A stretch of DNA of 64,000 nucleotides, taken from the NCBI RefSeq assembly GCF_963169125.1, contig NC_084793.1, positions 215,972,652 through 216,036,651 of the forward strand, in the 5' to 3' direction. Positions within the stretch are counted from its first letter, which is position 1; the number at the start of each line of letters is the position of its first letter. This document shows, one piece after another, positions 1 to 11,507 of the stretch. Both the position numbers and the translations under genes were made by a program. Below the pieces are notes generated by a model. It made no database searches. It had not been told where the DNA came from and saw only the letters and a program-made list of their open reading frames with translations. This stretch comes from Humulus lupulus (taxonomy: Eukaryota; Streptophyta; Magnoliopsida; Rosales; Cannabaceae).

Positions 1-2306
1 TATCTCACCCTCTTCTGATCGAGCTTTTTTTGGCGCACAGTCCTCCACAGTCATCATCTCGATGTCCTGGTCGTGGCGCAGAGTCCGAGCGTATCGTTCC
101 CTGGCCTTTCCGCTATTTCCCGCGAGGTGCGGGCCTCCACAAATGGTTAACAGTGTGCCAGTCACGGGGGTAGGCTGCAAAGGTGGCGAGCGTTGGCGCG
201 TGGGCGCTTGCTCGTTGCTACCCGGAGCTTCTCGTTGGGAATTTCCCGAGGCCCGTACGTATCTTCTCAAGTGTCCTTGTCTAATAAGGAACTCGATTTC
301 ATCCTTTAACTGGTTGCATTCGTTGGTGTCATGTCCATAGTCGTTATGATAACGACAGAACTTGGTGGTGTCTCTTTTTGAAATATCCTTTCGAATGGGG
401 GCAGGCTTCTTATAGGCACACTGGAACTCGTGGCCTGATAAACCTCTCCCCGAGACTCGACTAGGGCAGTGTAGTTAGTGAACCGAGGTTCATAACGATT
501 ACCCTTGGCTCGTTTGTTGTCGGAGGTGGAAGGCTCATTGTGCGGCCGTTTTCCACCATTCTTGCCATTGCCGTTAGGTTTAGAGCCATTGGCGGCTTTG
601 GCGGTCTCAGCTGTCTTCGAGCTTGATGTACCGATCAACCCGGTCCAAGAATTCCTGGGTAGTTCTAACTCCATCTTTGCGGAGGCTCTTCCATAGGGGG
701 AGCGATGCCTAACCCCTGCGATTATGGCCATCATTTCACCTTCGTCCCCCACTGTTTTTGCTCCAGCTGCTGCTCACATAAAGCGTTGGATGTAGTCCTT
801 CAGTGATTCTCCATCCTGCTGGCGAATTTCAACCAGCTGGTTTGCTTCGGTCGGATGCACACGACCTGCATAGAACAGTCCGTAAAACTCCCTTACAAAC
901 ATCTCCCAGGAAACTATGCTTGCAGGAGAGAACTTAAAAAACCACTCCTGGGCGGCATTAGAAAGTGTTGCAGGGATGATCCTGCACCGAGCGTCTTCAG
1001 ACACTTTCTGAATGTCCATTTGTATCTCAAACTTATTGACGTGAGATACTGGGTCTCCGTACCCATCAAAGTTTGGAAACGTAGGCATTTTAAACTTGCT
1101 AGGAGTCTTTGCCATAGCTATCCTCTGGACGAAAGGAGTGCCTTTCCTCCTGTCGTGGTCGATATGAGATGTTCTTCCCCCGACCAGCTGTTGTACTGCC
1201 TGGTTGAGATAATCTATCTGGGCTTGCACAGCGGCGGGAATCGCTGTGGCTTTTGTTGCTGGGGGGATGTTCTCGCCATGTCGCTCGCGGCGATCGTTGA
1301 GTACATCTCTCAAGTCCTCATCTCTTCTCCGCTGCTCGCTAGCCCCGAGCCGATTGAAGACATTATTTTGCCTGGGTTGCCCCCCAGCGTCCCGTCTATT
1401 GGGTTGGTCATCTTGAGGTATCTGGCTCCTTCCTCCACCTCTTTCTTCATTCCTCCGACCGGCATTTCCCTTGCCTGAGTCAGCCTCATTATATCCATGG
1501 CCATCTCTGAATCTTGATTGGCTATGGTGGGATCGACTGTTCCCTCGATTTCCATCCCTGGCTGAAGCGTCCCGAGCGTTAGAGGGTGGCCTGCGTTGGT
1601 CGTTGTGTCCCTGTGCATTATCATGCCGTGGGGGACCCCGGACCGCAGAGCCTAACTCCGAGTTCCTCCTGTTACCAGGAGGATACTGACCTCTCTTCGG
1701 TAGATTCGGCTCGTCGCCCCTATGGCGTCTAGGACTGCGAGGCTGATGCTCGGTCCTATTCTGCCTCTGATGCGGGGGATTGCCGCGACCAGCCTGGGAT
1801 AGAGGCCATGCCTCAGGGTCTTGTGGGACATTGTCATGAGGCACCTGAGGCTGCTTAGGCCTTTGCGAGCTGGAGGGTTGGATAGGCAGACTTGGATTGG
1901 GACCCCTTTGGTGCGGCCCATTTGCTGGTTGATCATGCTGCGAGACAGGTGCAGCCTGATTTCTAGCCAATTGTAAGGCTGCCTCGAGGGCTGCCATGGC
2001 TTCGCTCTGGCGGCGGTCCATCTCCGCCTGCCTTTCGCTTAACTCCGCGCGCTGCCATTCAATCTCCTGCTGCTGCCGCGCCATGATTTTGGTAGCACTT
2101 TCTTGGCCGGCCCTCAGATTGGCCAGCTCTTCATGCAATGCCCCCAGAGTATTCTTCAGCGTCGCATCATCCATTTCTTCTTCCTCAAAGTCCAAATGTA
2201 GCTCATCCTCAGCTACGCTTGCAAGAGGAGGAGGAGGCAGGTTTGACGGTGCAGCGGCAGCCGCCTGTCCAGTTTTCCTTGCAGTTTTTGCCATTGGTTT
2301 TTTCAA
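1..2306 (-). pseudogene. gag: Gypsy-1 gag polyprotein, broken and cut by the window edge
   Basis: This is the capsid/nucleocapsid precursor of a Ty3/gypsy retrotransposon. The first 510 codons run from the ATG at 2306. They start with an acidic, coiled-coil-like N-terminus, continue through a long Arg/Asn/Pro/Gln-rich linker, and end in a Retrotrans_gag core containing AAQEWFFKF and ESLKDYIQRFM. A TGA at 774-776 interrupts the frame, and homologous gag sequence resumes in the same frame straight after it. A one-base frameshift near 427-433 follows. The shifted frame then shows a CX2-H-X-C-like knuckle (CRYHNDYGHDTNEC) and the usual gag tail leading toward protease at the left edge. The start is supported by the PBS and LTR immediately upstream. 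The nonsense codon and frameshift mean it cannot make full-length gag. The lineage is probably Tat-like, judging from the tail motif, but protease and RT lie outside the window. Confidence 0.9.
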
Positions 2307-2320
2307 CGATGATATACCAA

Positions 2321-2342
2321 GCTCTCAATGAAAGCACCAGAA
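2321..2342 (-). other. Gypsy-1 primer-binding site
   Basis: Read on the minus strand, TGGTGCTTTCATTGAGAGC begins 3 bases after the LTR's terminal CA. It sits just before the gag ATG, the expected position of a tRNA primer-binding site. I cannot name the tRNA with confidence; it is not the common initiator-Met type. Confidence 0.65.
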
Positions 2343-2934
2343 TGTTGACCCTCATCTTGGTCAACTGACACAGAGTCAAAATATGCTTGATGAAGATGAA
2401 TGCGTTGAAAAGAACGTGATGACAAAAATAATAAGAACACGATATTTTTATAGTGGTTCGGCCCCAGGAATTGGTAATAACCTACGTCCACTTAGATTGT
2501 TATTGATGTGAGAATCAAAGGAGTGATCAAAGAACTAGGGTTCAATGAGTTTCACTAACCTCTGAATAACAATACAATATCTCGGATAGAATTACTCTAA
2601 TCTCAAATAATTCAAAAGCCAAAAGTCCCTTCCTTGAGCTATCTTTCTCTATTTATAGGCTCAAGGGGGATTACATGAGTTTGTTACAGATATTCTCTCC
2701 TAAATAATCGGATACTCAAGATATTGTGTGAGTCAATTTCGGGATTTACAAAGATCTTTATTGAAACATCAGGTTGCATGCGGAACCATCAACCAGACTG
2801 GTCGCAGGTAAAACTAGGTCGCCTACTGCTTATAATGTGCCTTCTGGTCGATATCCTAGCAGAGTTCTTCCAAATGTCAGCCACGTGTCCAGGAATCACT
2901 TGCCACGTCATCTATGCCAGTTTTTTGGATAACA
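2343..2934 (-). repeat. Gypsy-1 5' LTR
   Basis: This 592-bp LTR is bounded by TGTT and AACA and is oriented on the minus strand with the PBS and gag downstream of it. It contains the widespread plant LTR motif TATAGTGGTTCGGCCCC followed by CCTACGTCCACT (reading the plus strand), plus a TATA-like CTATTTATAG near 2650. The 3' LTR lies outside the window, so the TSD cannot be checked; the flank on this side is ATAAT. Confidence 0.8.
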
Positions 2935-3081
2935 ATAATATTGTTTATTTATTTGAAATTTATATGATAATTATGTAAATTTAATAAAGATAATTAATAG
3001 ATTTTATAAGTAAAACTAAGCAAACATACGTATTACTTGTATTTAATATACATAAATACATATACATATCTTTTTTATTAG

Positions 3082-3214
3082 GACTCTACTGCATCTTTTG
3101 AGATATTGAATGGGGTAGTGAGATATATTCTCCTCTTTCCCATTAATATTTTGGGTCTTCTCTTTGGTATGCTACTCTCTCCATTCCTTGGCCTCTCCCG
3201 CGAAAAAGCATTGA
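3082..3214 (+). other. candidate exon of an unrecognised gene
   Basis: A T-rich tract ending in TTATTAG, a plausible splice acceptor, precedes an open frame. It ends at AAG followed by GTACCC, a plausible donor, with intron-like T-rich sequence after it. The frame encodes about 44 residues with a strongly hydrophobic membrane-like stretch (ILLFPINILGLLFGMLLSPF) followed by a charged GLSREKALK. I do not recognise the protein. The surrounding 2935-3689 is AT-rich, with two TA microsatellites (near 3236 and 3442), and shows no transposon motif. It could be one exon of a host gene whose intron holds the transposons to the right, or a chance open frame. Confidence 0.25.
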
Positions 3215-3223
3215 AGGTACCCT

Positions 3224-3255
<32 letters not shown>

Positions 3256-3689
3256 TTGGGTAAACTTTCTGCTTCTTCTTTCTTATTCACTCTTCTTTTT
3301 GTATGAAAAAATTTGGAATTCTTGATATTTGAGTTTATTTTCTGAACATTTTTTTTTTGGGTTTTGTCTTCATGAACTTCTTGTGTTTTAAATGAATTTT
3401 TGAACTGGTATATATTAGATAAACCCTAGTAATGTCGAAGTATATATATATATATATATATATTCTTTACATTTAAAAAAAAATAAGAAATCTCTTTTAG
3501 TGCCAATGTTTATATTTATATATTTTAAGAATTATTTTGAAGTTTATGTGTGGATATATGTATCTATTCCTTTTGTAAAAACTTCGTTCAATTCATATTT
3601 ATTAGAGAAATACCATATTTGAGAAAAGTTTAGTGGGACCTTGTCAAAATATGCAATTTGGACCCAACTGTTTAAAATAAAATATATTA

Positions 3690-4438
3690 GGGTCTGATTG
3701 GTTCACGATTAGAAAACTGTATTTTTGAAAAGTGAGATTCTAAAATGAAAATCTGAATTTAGTGACTAAAATAGTGTTTCTGAAAATGTGATTAGTTCAA
3801 TGTCAGTAAACTGTTTTTTAGTTTTAAAAAAATGAATCTGTGATTGGTAATAAATTTGAAAATATAACATAAACTGAATATGTGATTGGAACAACTAAAT
3901 TTGAATATTATTTTAATTTTATATATTTTATATGCATAGGTTGTATAATATTAAATTTTGATTTATCAATAGATTTAATTAAGTAAAATTTAATTATATT
4001 GATAAATTAAAATTTAATAATAATTATTGATTAAATTTATAACAATATTGTATTGTCATCTATAAAAATAGTAGCACAACTTATTTTTGAATTGTGCATA
4101 AATGTCATAAAATATTCCATAAACACCTTATTACTAGTGGGAACATACTCAAGTCATAAAAATTGGCAAAAAATAAAAAATAAATACAAGCAATGATACA
4201 AAGGATAGGAGTAGAGAGAACAAACAAATCCTGATTTTGATTTTATGTTTTTGGAGAAAAAATCACAAAACAGAGAAAACGCAAAATTGTTGTTTTCTAA
4301 ATTACAACACAAAATTAGAATTCTGATTAGGATATAGTTTTCAAAAACAATCTACCAATCAAATATTTTGGTAGGTCCCACAAATTTTAAGTTTTCAAAA
4401 TCATAAAATCATTTCCAAATCCCCTACCAATCACACTC
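3690..4438. mobile_element. Tourist-like (PIF/Harbinger) MITE
   Basis: The element starts GGGTCTGATTGGT and ends ACCAATCACACTC, imperfect terminal inverted repeats matching at 11 of 13 positions. It is flanked on both sides by TTA, the target duplication typical of PIF/Harbinger elements. At 749 bp, very AT-rich and without a transposase ORF, it fits a non-autonomous element. The subterminal regions also look loosely inverted, with AAAACTGTATTTTTGAAAA-like sequence at one end and TTTTCAAAATCATAAAATC at the other. Confidence 0.75.
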
Positions 4439-5028
4439 TTATCTTTTATGCAGTTTTATCAACAAAGATAAAGTCTCACTGTAGCATAATAAAAACATAA
4501 GCCATAAAATAAAAGTTCATAAACATTCTTGGCATTTGCCTAGATCGTTTAATTTCTCATGGACGCCCCGCGACATTCATGCTTAGACGTTTGAACTCCC
4601 CACATCACAGTGCATGCCCAGAAGAAACCCTATTGCCTACCTGAAAGGGGGAAAGTAAGGCAGGTGAGCTAAAAACCGAATAAGGAAGTACAAATAAAAT
4701 ACAAAAATTACAAAGAAACACATTAAAGTCTACTTCATAATGTAAACTCATAACATATCTTATCAGATCATACTCATTTCATAACCATGCACTTTATCTG
4801 AATATATTTCATCATAACAAATAAAGCAACCAAGTTATAGGAGGCTACCGGTAAAGCATAAACTAGTAAATCCTTTTCTATGAGGTAAACAGGAACTCTG
4901 GTCCTCAAATAACCTCGGTGCGTCTGCTCTATGACTTACGTCATATTCTTAGTAACTCATTTGTTGTGTCGTGTTCAACACACTAATATTCTACTGTTTT
5001 TCACACAACATACAAGCATATATACAAG

Positions 5029-5122
5029 TAACTCATCTCATAACATAATAGGTCATTCATCTCATAACATAATATTTCATTCATCTCATAACATAATAAC
5101 TTATACTTTTCATAACATAATT
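5029..5122. repeat. 24-bp tandem repeat
   Basis: About four copies of a 24-bp unit built around CATCTCATAACATAATA. The last copy is degenerate. It lies in AT-rich LTR sequence and has no coding sense. Confidence 0.8.
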
Positions 5123-6689
5123 CATAGAAATTATAGCTAACTTCCTTACCTCAAGTCCAAGAAATTTAAATAGCGGCATGCTTCACAATGAGCCTAAAAT
5201 TACAATCCAAACATTCATCTCAATATCAAGTAAGACTACGCATGCCCAACAAACATACCCCACGTGTGCATGGGCCATGCACACGTGGCACATGTTACAT
5301 CACAAAATCATAGAAGAATAACTCTTAGCCTTACTATTGTAATCTCAACGAATGCCAAACAACACATGTTCACTCAATTGAAAGACGTATTTTGAATGTA
5401 AAACTAAACTTGCATGCGACATGCGTACATGAGAAAGATTTTTAACACACGCGTAGAAGTTGGTAGATTTTAGTCCCTTAAATTCTAAAAAAAGATCATG
5501 TAAGATTTTAATAAACAAAAATATTTTACAAACTTGATTTATATCGCAAGACTATATTATAATCATACAAAAAATATAACCAAAAGAATTATTCTATTTT
5601 AGTTGTCATTTACAAAACATTAATCCCATTTATTATTCTTAACTTATAAAAAAAATACTCACAAAAGTATAATACTCTTTTTTCTATTTCTTTTTCTCAC
5701 AAAATAATTCCTTTAACAAAATTAATTGATAGTAAATAATTTAACATAATTATTTAAGATAAAACGAATTTGGTACTCATTCTCTTTACCAAATGGATAA
5801 AGAAAATAATTGCATATTTATCTCTGTAGAAAACTAAAAAGGATATCTCAAGATTACCACATTTTCATAAATATCATAATTTTAATTAAGTTGAAAAAGT
5901 TTCTTTATTCCATCATTTTACACAAATAAAATGCTTAGTCTTATCAAAATGATGCTACTTAGTTAGGTAGTTTACAAATAAAAACTGCACTATTTTAGTT
6001 AAAATATTTCACATTCTAAAGTATGTAAAATCACATTTTTCATGCATAAAGTCTAAGAGTTAATTTATTTGAGCATATGCTTTACATGTTGTATTTAAAA
6101 GACATTTTCTTTCAATAATTTATAAAATTCCAGCAAGCATTTTTATTTGTTTAAATCTATATAATTGGACAAAAACATATTTTCTTTCACAAAATATATA
6201 TAAAAAATTGCATGTGTTTAATTAAATAAAAATTCCATTAAAATGTGAAATAAAATGTCTTTTGTTTATATAAGTTCTAAAATATCATTTTTGAGGCATA
6301 ACTTATGTATTTTTTTAAAATCATTGATCAAATACCATAACATAAATAAGAAATTATAGCAAGCATATACTTATTTAAAATACATTCTTAATTATGTTTA
6401 AACCATTACTTAACATGTTTCTACAATTCCATGCATTCCAAGAGAAAAATTATCATGCATTAAGAATCCAACCCATATATACACAATATATGCATTATCA
6501 TCTCAATATGAAAATTTTAACACATCCCTCGATTTCAAATACATTTACAATACTAAACATAAACTAAAGACATCAATAGCTTAGCATGCTTCTAAGATCA
6601 CAAGTAATAACAAAATAATGAAAACAAAAACATAACATAGTATTAACTGGGATACTATTTCTGATCACTGTTTTTGTCTTATAAAAAAA

Positions 6690-9402
6690 GTTCCAATTCA
6701 GGTCTCAGGGATTAGGCCTATTAGATATTTTAATATGTGGGTTAATCATAAGGATTTTCGGAGTATAGTCCTTGGTAACTGGTCTAAACCGACTGGTGGT
6801 TATGGATTGCAGCGGATTATGCATAAGTTAAGGAGGCTTAAAACTGTTTTGTATCAGTTTAATAAGTTGCAAGTTGGAGATGTTGTCCAACAATTTGCTG
6901 TTGCTAAATTGAAGTATGAGCAGGCCCAGTTCTTGTTGCAGCAGAATCCATCTTCGATTTTTCTACAGTAGGATGAGAAAGAGGCGTATATTGATTTTGA
7001 TAGTAAGTCCAGAATGTATGAGAGCTTCCTTCGTCAAAAGAGCAAAATAAATTGGCTTCGATTTGGTGATGAGAATACTGCTTACTTTCATGCTAGTCTT
7101 AAGCAGAGGAGGATTAGGAACCGAATCACTTCTTATATGAATGATGAGGGTTAGATTGTTGAGACTTATGCTGAAGTTGTTGCTCATTTTTATAACCATT
7201 TCAAAGGCTTTCTTGGCAAGTCTAGTACAGCAACCAGTCGGGTAGATCAGGAGTGTTTCCAGCAGGGGCCAATTTTGTCTTTGGAGCAACAAATTGATTT
7301 AATTCAGCCTTTTACCAAGAAGGATGCTAAGAGGTCTTTATTTAGTATCCCTTCTATTAAAAGCCCTGGTCCAAATGGTTTTGGCTCAGGATTCTACAAA
7401 GCTCTTTGGAAGGACATAGGGGAAGAAATCTCTTAGGCGATTTTGTTATTTTTTGAGCATGGTGAGATACCTTCTGAGATGAATGGGACAATTTTATCTC
7501 TCATACCCAAGGTAGATTCTCAAACTACAGCCGCTGATTATAGACATATAGCATGTTGTAATACTTTTTATAAATGCATTTCTAAGATGCTTTGTTATCG
7601 GTTGACTAAAATTCTTCCTTTGATTATCCATCAAAACCAAGGAGCCTTTATAAAGAATAGATTGCTTGCTATACTAGGAAGAATATTTCTCCCCGGTGCT
7701 TGATAAAAATTGATCTTAGTAAGGCCTATGATTCTCTTGATTGGGTTTTTTTGGAGTATATTATGACAGTTTTTTGTTTTCCTAGAAGGTTTATTCAGTG
7801 GATAATGATATGTTTGATGGGTACATCTTATACCCTTTTATTGAATGGGAGATTACAAGGAAGCTTTGATGGAAGGAAAGGCTTAAGACAAGGAGACCCA
7901 ATTTCTCCCTTGCTGTTTGTGCTGGTCATGGAGTATCTAACTAGGCTTCTTAAGCAAGTTTTTCAACATAGAGAGTTCAGATTTCATCCCATGTGTAAAC
8001 ATTTGCAACTTGTTAATATTTGTTTTGCGGATGATCTTATTTTGTTTTGTAAGGGGAACATTAGATCGGTTCAACTTTTATTTGATGGTTTTTCTAGATT
8101 CAGTCAGTGTTCAGGGCTGATTGCTAATTTGAATAAATCCCAAATGTTCTTTGGTGGTTTGTCAGCTGAAGTGAAGAATAATATTCTGAGTTCTGTCGCT
8201 CTAGTTGAGGGTACTTTTCTCTTGAAGTATCTAGGTGTTTCGCTGCGTCCTATGATATGGCAGACAGTTGATTGTGGTGAGATTATTAAGAACATTTAGA
8301 CTAGGCTCCATGTTTGGGATAGTAGACACTTGTCTTATGCGGGGAGAACTCAACTGATTTTCTCTATTTTACTGGGCATTCAGTCTTACTGGATGAGTAT
8401 TTTTCTGTTGCCTCAGAGTGTCATTCAAGAAATTCATAGGTTGAGTCGTAACTTTTTATGGGGATCCAAAGGCAATCGCAGCAAGTTCCATTATTCTTCT
8501 TGGACTCAGGTTTGTCTTCCTAAGTCTTTAGGTGGTTTAGGTTTTAAGGAGAGTCCCAAATGGAACAAAGTTTTATTGGCCAAATTTATTTGGGCTTTGT
8601 CTTCTAAACAAGATGTGTTGTGGGTGAAGTGGATTGCTGAGCTTTATCTCAAAAGTCACTCTTTCTAGAATTATAAACTAAAATTAGATGTTAGTTGGTA
8701 TTGGAAAAAATTATGCTATCTGAGAGAGGTGTTTTCTGAAGAGGAATTGGTGGCTTCGTCTGTGAATTGTAAGCTGAATCTGAAGGATCTGTATAGTAGT
8801 TGGCTTTAGAGGGTCCCGATTTATTTTTCTAAGGCTGTGTGGAGTAGACTTACTGTCCCAAAGCATCAATTTATTCTTTGACAATTGGTTCTTGGTCATT
8901 TGCTGACTAGAGATAACTTGATGCAATGCCAGATTTCTATTGACTCTTGTTTGTGTCCAGTTTGTGAGAGAGTTGAGGAAACCCATATGCATTTGTTCTT
9001 TGATTGTATATTCTCTCAACAGGTTTGGGAGTTGATTAAAATTTGGTTAGGTCCTGGTATCTGCCCTAAGCAGTTTGACGAATGGAAGAAGTGGTTAGAA
9101 GGGAAGCCTAAAAACTTAATGCATCATATTGCTATAGCATTTTTGGCAGCTGCTGTCTACTGTATTTGGTGTAACAGAAACTCCTGCATTTTTGCTCATT
9201 GTTCCTTCACTCCTTAATGATTAGATTGTATGATTAAGTTGAGTTTGAAAGCTAGATTACTTGGTAGTTTGAGTAAAAAATTACTGGACAAGAATAGGTC
9301 TCTTGCTGAGTTTGTTCGGAAGATGTAAGTTGGTGTATTAGTAGCTCTGCTTTTGAGCTAGTGGTTGTAAATTTGTTTTGGTGCAATATATTCTTTTTTC
9401 TG
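6690..9402 (+). pseudogene. 5'-truncated L1-type LINE, ORF2 remnant
   Basis: This is a non-LTR retrotransposon reverse transcriptase remnant. It opens in the end of the endonuclease region (FNMWVNHKDF), then shows the linker motif INWLRFGDENTAYFH, the RT start KSPGPNGFGSGFYK, and ADYRHIACCN, where H replaces the usual P. RT motifs IDLSKAYDSLDW, KGLRQGDPISPLLF and the catalytic FADDLILF follow. It ends in a zinc-binding zf-RVT segment with CPVCERVEETHMHLFFDC. The first part (to about 7700) is in one frame and the rest in another. In-frame stops include 6969, about 7433, 8297, 8666 and about 8878. The 3' end is a T-rich tail followed by ATAAAAAAA. The same 9-mer precedes the element at 6681-6689, consistent with a target duplication, although low complexity weakens that argument. 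It is 5'-truncated and dead. Confidence 0.92.
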
Positions 9403-9908
9403 ATAAAAAAACATAAAATTGTAAAAGAACCCTAGGCTGAGACCTACATGTTTCAATAACAACAAATCCCTTGCATGTTTCTAAGAAAACAACACCAACA
9501 TATATTGGTAGACAAAATCCAAAGCCCAAAACCTAGCATGCATCTAAGAAAACAATAACATCAAAACTACATTGAGAACATTCTTCATAAATCTTGAAAT
9601 CTAAGGCAGCCCCTAGCCAATATTCATGCACAAAACAACAACCCATATCTCAACACCATAGACAAGAGTTCTTAGCATGCTTCTATGTATAAATATATAT
9701 AAAAAAAATAGGGTAGAACCATGAAGAGCAATAACAACGCCTAGAGGAAAACTACTCAACAAACATCAACATAAGAGTCTAAATTGATCATACCATTGTA
9801 GAAAAATCCCTAGGCCAAAACCGCCACAAAGCTTTTGTGAAATTCACCTAGCACAACCATGAATTTTCACAAGCTTAGAACTAAGATGAAGAAAAGGAAA
9901 ATAACTAT

Positions 9909-11345
9909 TGTGCATGCAAAAATTTGGACATGATCCAGAGAAGGCCATAGTCAACACTTGAGAGAAAAGGTGAGGCTTTCCCCTAGTGACCTCGGGCACG
10001 CCAAGCAACCTTGTGTCTCACCCCACGTGAGACCCATGCCTCATGCGAGGCCTCTGCGAAACTGCCCCGTCTCACCCCACACGAGGCCCTTGCAAGGTCG
10101 TGACCCCTGGTGCACCTCGCCTCGCCCACCTGATGCCTCATGCAAGACCTTTACAGATCTGCCCCGTCTCGCCTCACGCAAGGCTGTGACCCCTGATGCA
10201 CCTCATCACGCTCGCCTAATGCCTCACGCGAGGCCCTTACAAGGCCGTGACCCCTGGTGCACCTCGCCTCGCCTACTTGATGCCTCACGCGAGACCTTCG
10301 CGGATCTGTCCCGTCTCGCCCCATGTGAGGCCCTTACGAGGCCGTGATCTTTGATGCACCTCACCTTGCCCGCCTGATGCCTCACGCGAGGCCTTCGCGG
10401 ATCTGCCCTGTCTCGCCCCACGCAAGGCCCTTGCAAGCCTGTGACCCCTGGTGCATCTTGCCTCGCTGAACACCTTGCGCCTCGCTGAATGCCTCGCCTT
10501 GCCCAGTTGAAGGTCCAAAGGGCCACGTTCTGGCGTGCGTCACCTTGCACGCCCACCAACGCTTCGCGCCCCGTGCCATCTTTCATGGCGTTTTACTTGA
10601 GCCTCATTCCACTAGTGAGGCATCCTTCACCTATCATTCAATTAAGGCACCTTGGCCCACTTACTAGAGCATGATAACTTGCTTACGACTAGCTCTTAAG
10701 AAGGAAGTTACACATCTGCCTTGTCAAGTGTTAGGAGATAAAAAGACAAGGCCAAATTGGCCAAAAGTAATAGAGGAGAGGAATGCCGGAGCACGAAGTA
10801 TGTCAGGCCAGGTACGTATGTGTCTAGGAGAACACATGGTATGAACTAGGTACCCATGTCGGACAAGTAGTGGTCGTACGGTAAGGTACCTGGTGTGGTC
10901 CTTATCAGCCAATCTCTGACACTCGTACTAAACAAGTGGTGGTGGTACATCCAAGTACTAAAGTTGAGTGCTCCAACAAACCCTCTGCATGTACTAAAAT
11001 TGGCCACCCCACTCCTGGTACCATTACCACCTGTAAACTGCATATGCAGGGTCGTGTCCCCAGGGACCACAGTGTACTAAGAGTCATTAGTACTCTACTA
11101 TAAGTATGACCTCCCTTCCTCTGGTGAGAGAGAGAAATTTTGGGAGAATTTTGTAACCAAACATTGTTAATGGGAATAGACACTCTACATTCTCTCTATT
11201 TTTCATTTTAAAATTTCAGCATTTACATTTTGTGTTCTTGAAATCATAAGAAAGTTTGCTTGAAATTCATTTGATTTGAATCTATTTCTTTTACAACTCA
11301 CGAAGTTCTTCATCTAACATAGTTGACGAGTTCTTACCGTCAACA
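9909..11345 (+). mobile_element. Tat-type solo LTR with perfect TSD
   Basis: The LTR begins TGTGCATGC and ends CCGTCAACA. ACTAT flanks both sides (9904-9908 and 11346-11350), a perfect 5-bp target duplication, and neither a PBS nor a PPT adjoins it. The end CGTCAACA is shared with the TR-GAG and Tat-M LTRs. An internal stretch (about 10850-11080, GTACCCATGT, GACAAGTAGTGG, CTCTGACAC) matches the TR-GAG LTR around 48220-48430. It is therefore a recombined solo LTR of the same Tat-like superfamily. Confidence 0.88.
9960..10600. repeat. GC-rich irregular tandem block in Tat solo LTR
   Basis: Repeats of CTCACGCGAGGCC, TGACCCCTGGTGCACCTCGCC and related words recur at irregular spacing. The block is strongly GC- and CpG-rich in an AT-rich neighbourhood. 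Open frames across it on both strands are Arg/Pro/Ala-rich by-products of the repeat, not genes. The same GCGAGGCC word dominates the Tat-M and TR-GAG LTRs. Confidence 0.8.
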
Positions 11346-11425
11346 ACTATGAACTTTGCTACATACCTTAAGGATTTTTTAAACCCTTCATTCCTCTCCC
11401 TTTCTCTCTTTTTCTATCCTCCAGG

Positions 11426-11428
<3 letters not shown>

Positions 11429-11501
<73 letters not shown>
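11429..11501. repeat. (TC)n microsatellite
   Basis: An almost perfect TC/GA dinucleotide run of about 72 bp. Flanking CT-rich sequence extends it slightly. It lies in the right-hand part of TGTAA-LTR 1. Confidence 0.97.

Positions 11502-11507
<6 letters not shown>

Noticed and set aside
3236..3463. TA repeats considered as promoter elements
   Set aside because: Simple TA microsatellites without a downstream gene start.
9958..10674. Several overlapping open frames on both strands, Arg/Pro/Ala/Gly-rich
   Set aside because: They follow the GC-rich tandem words of a solo LTR, are open on both strands at once and match no domain.
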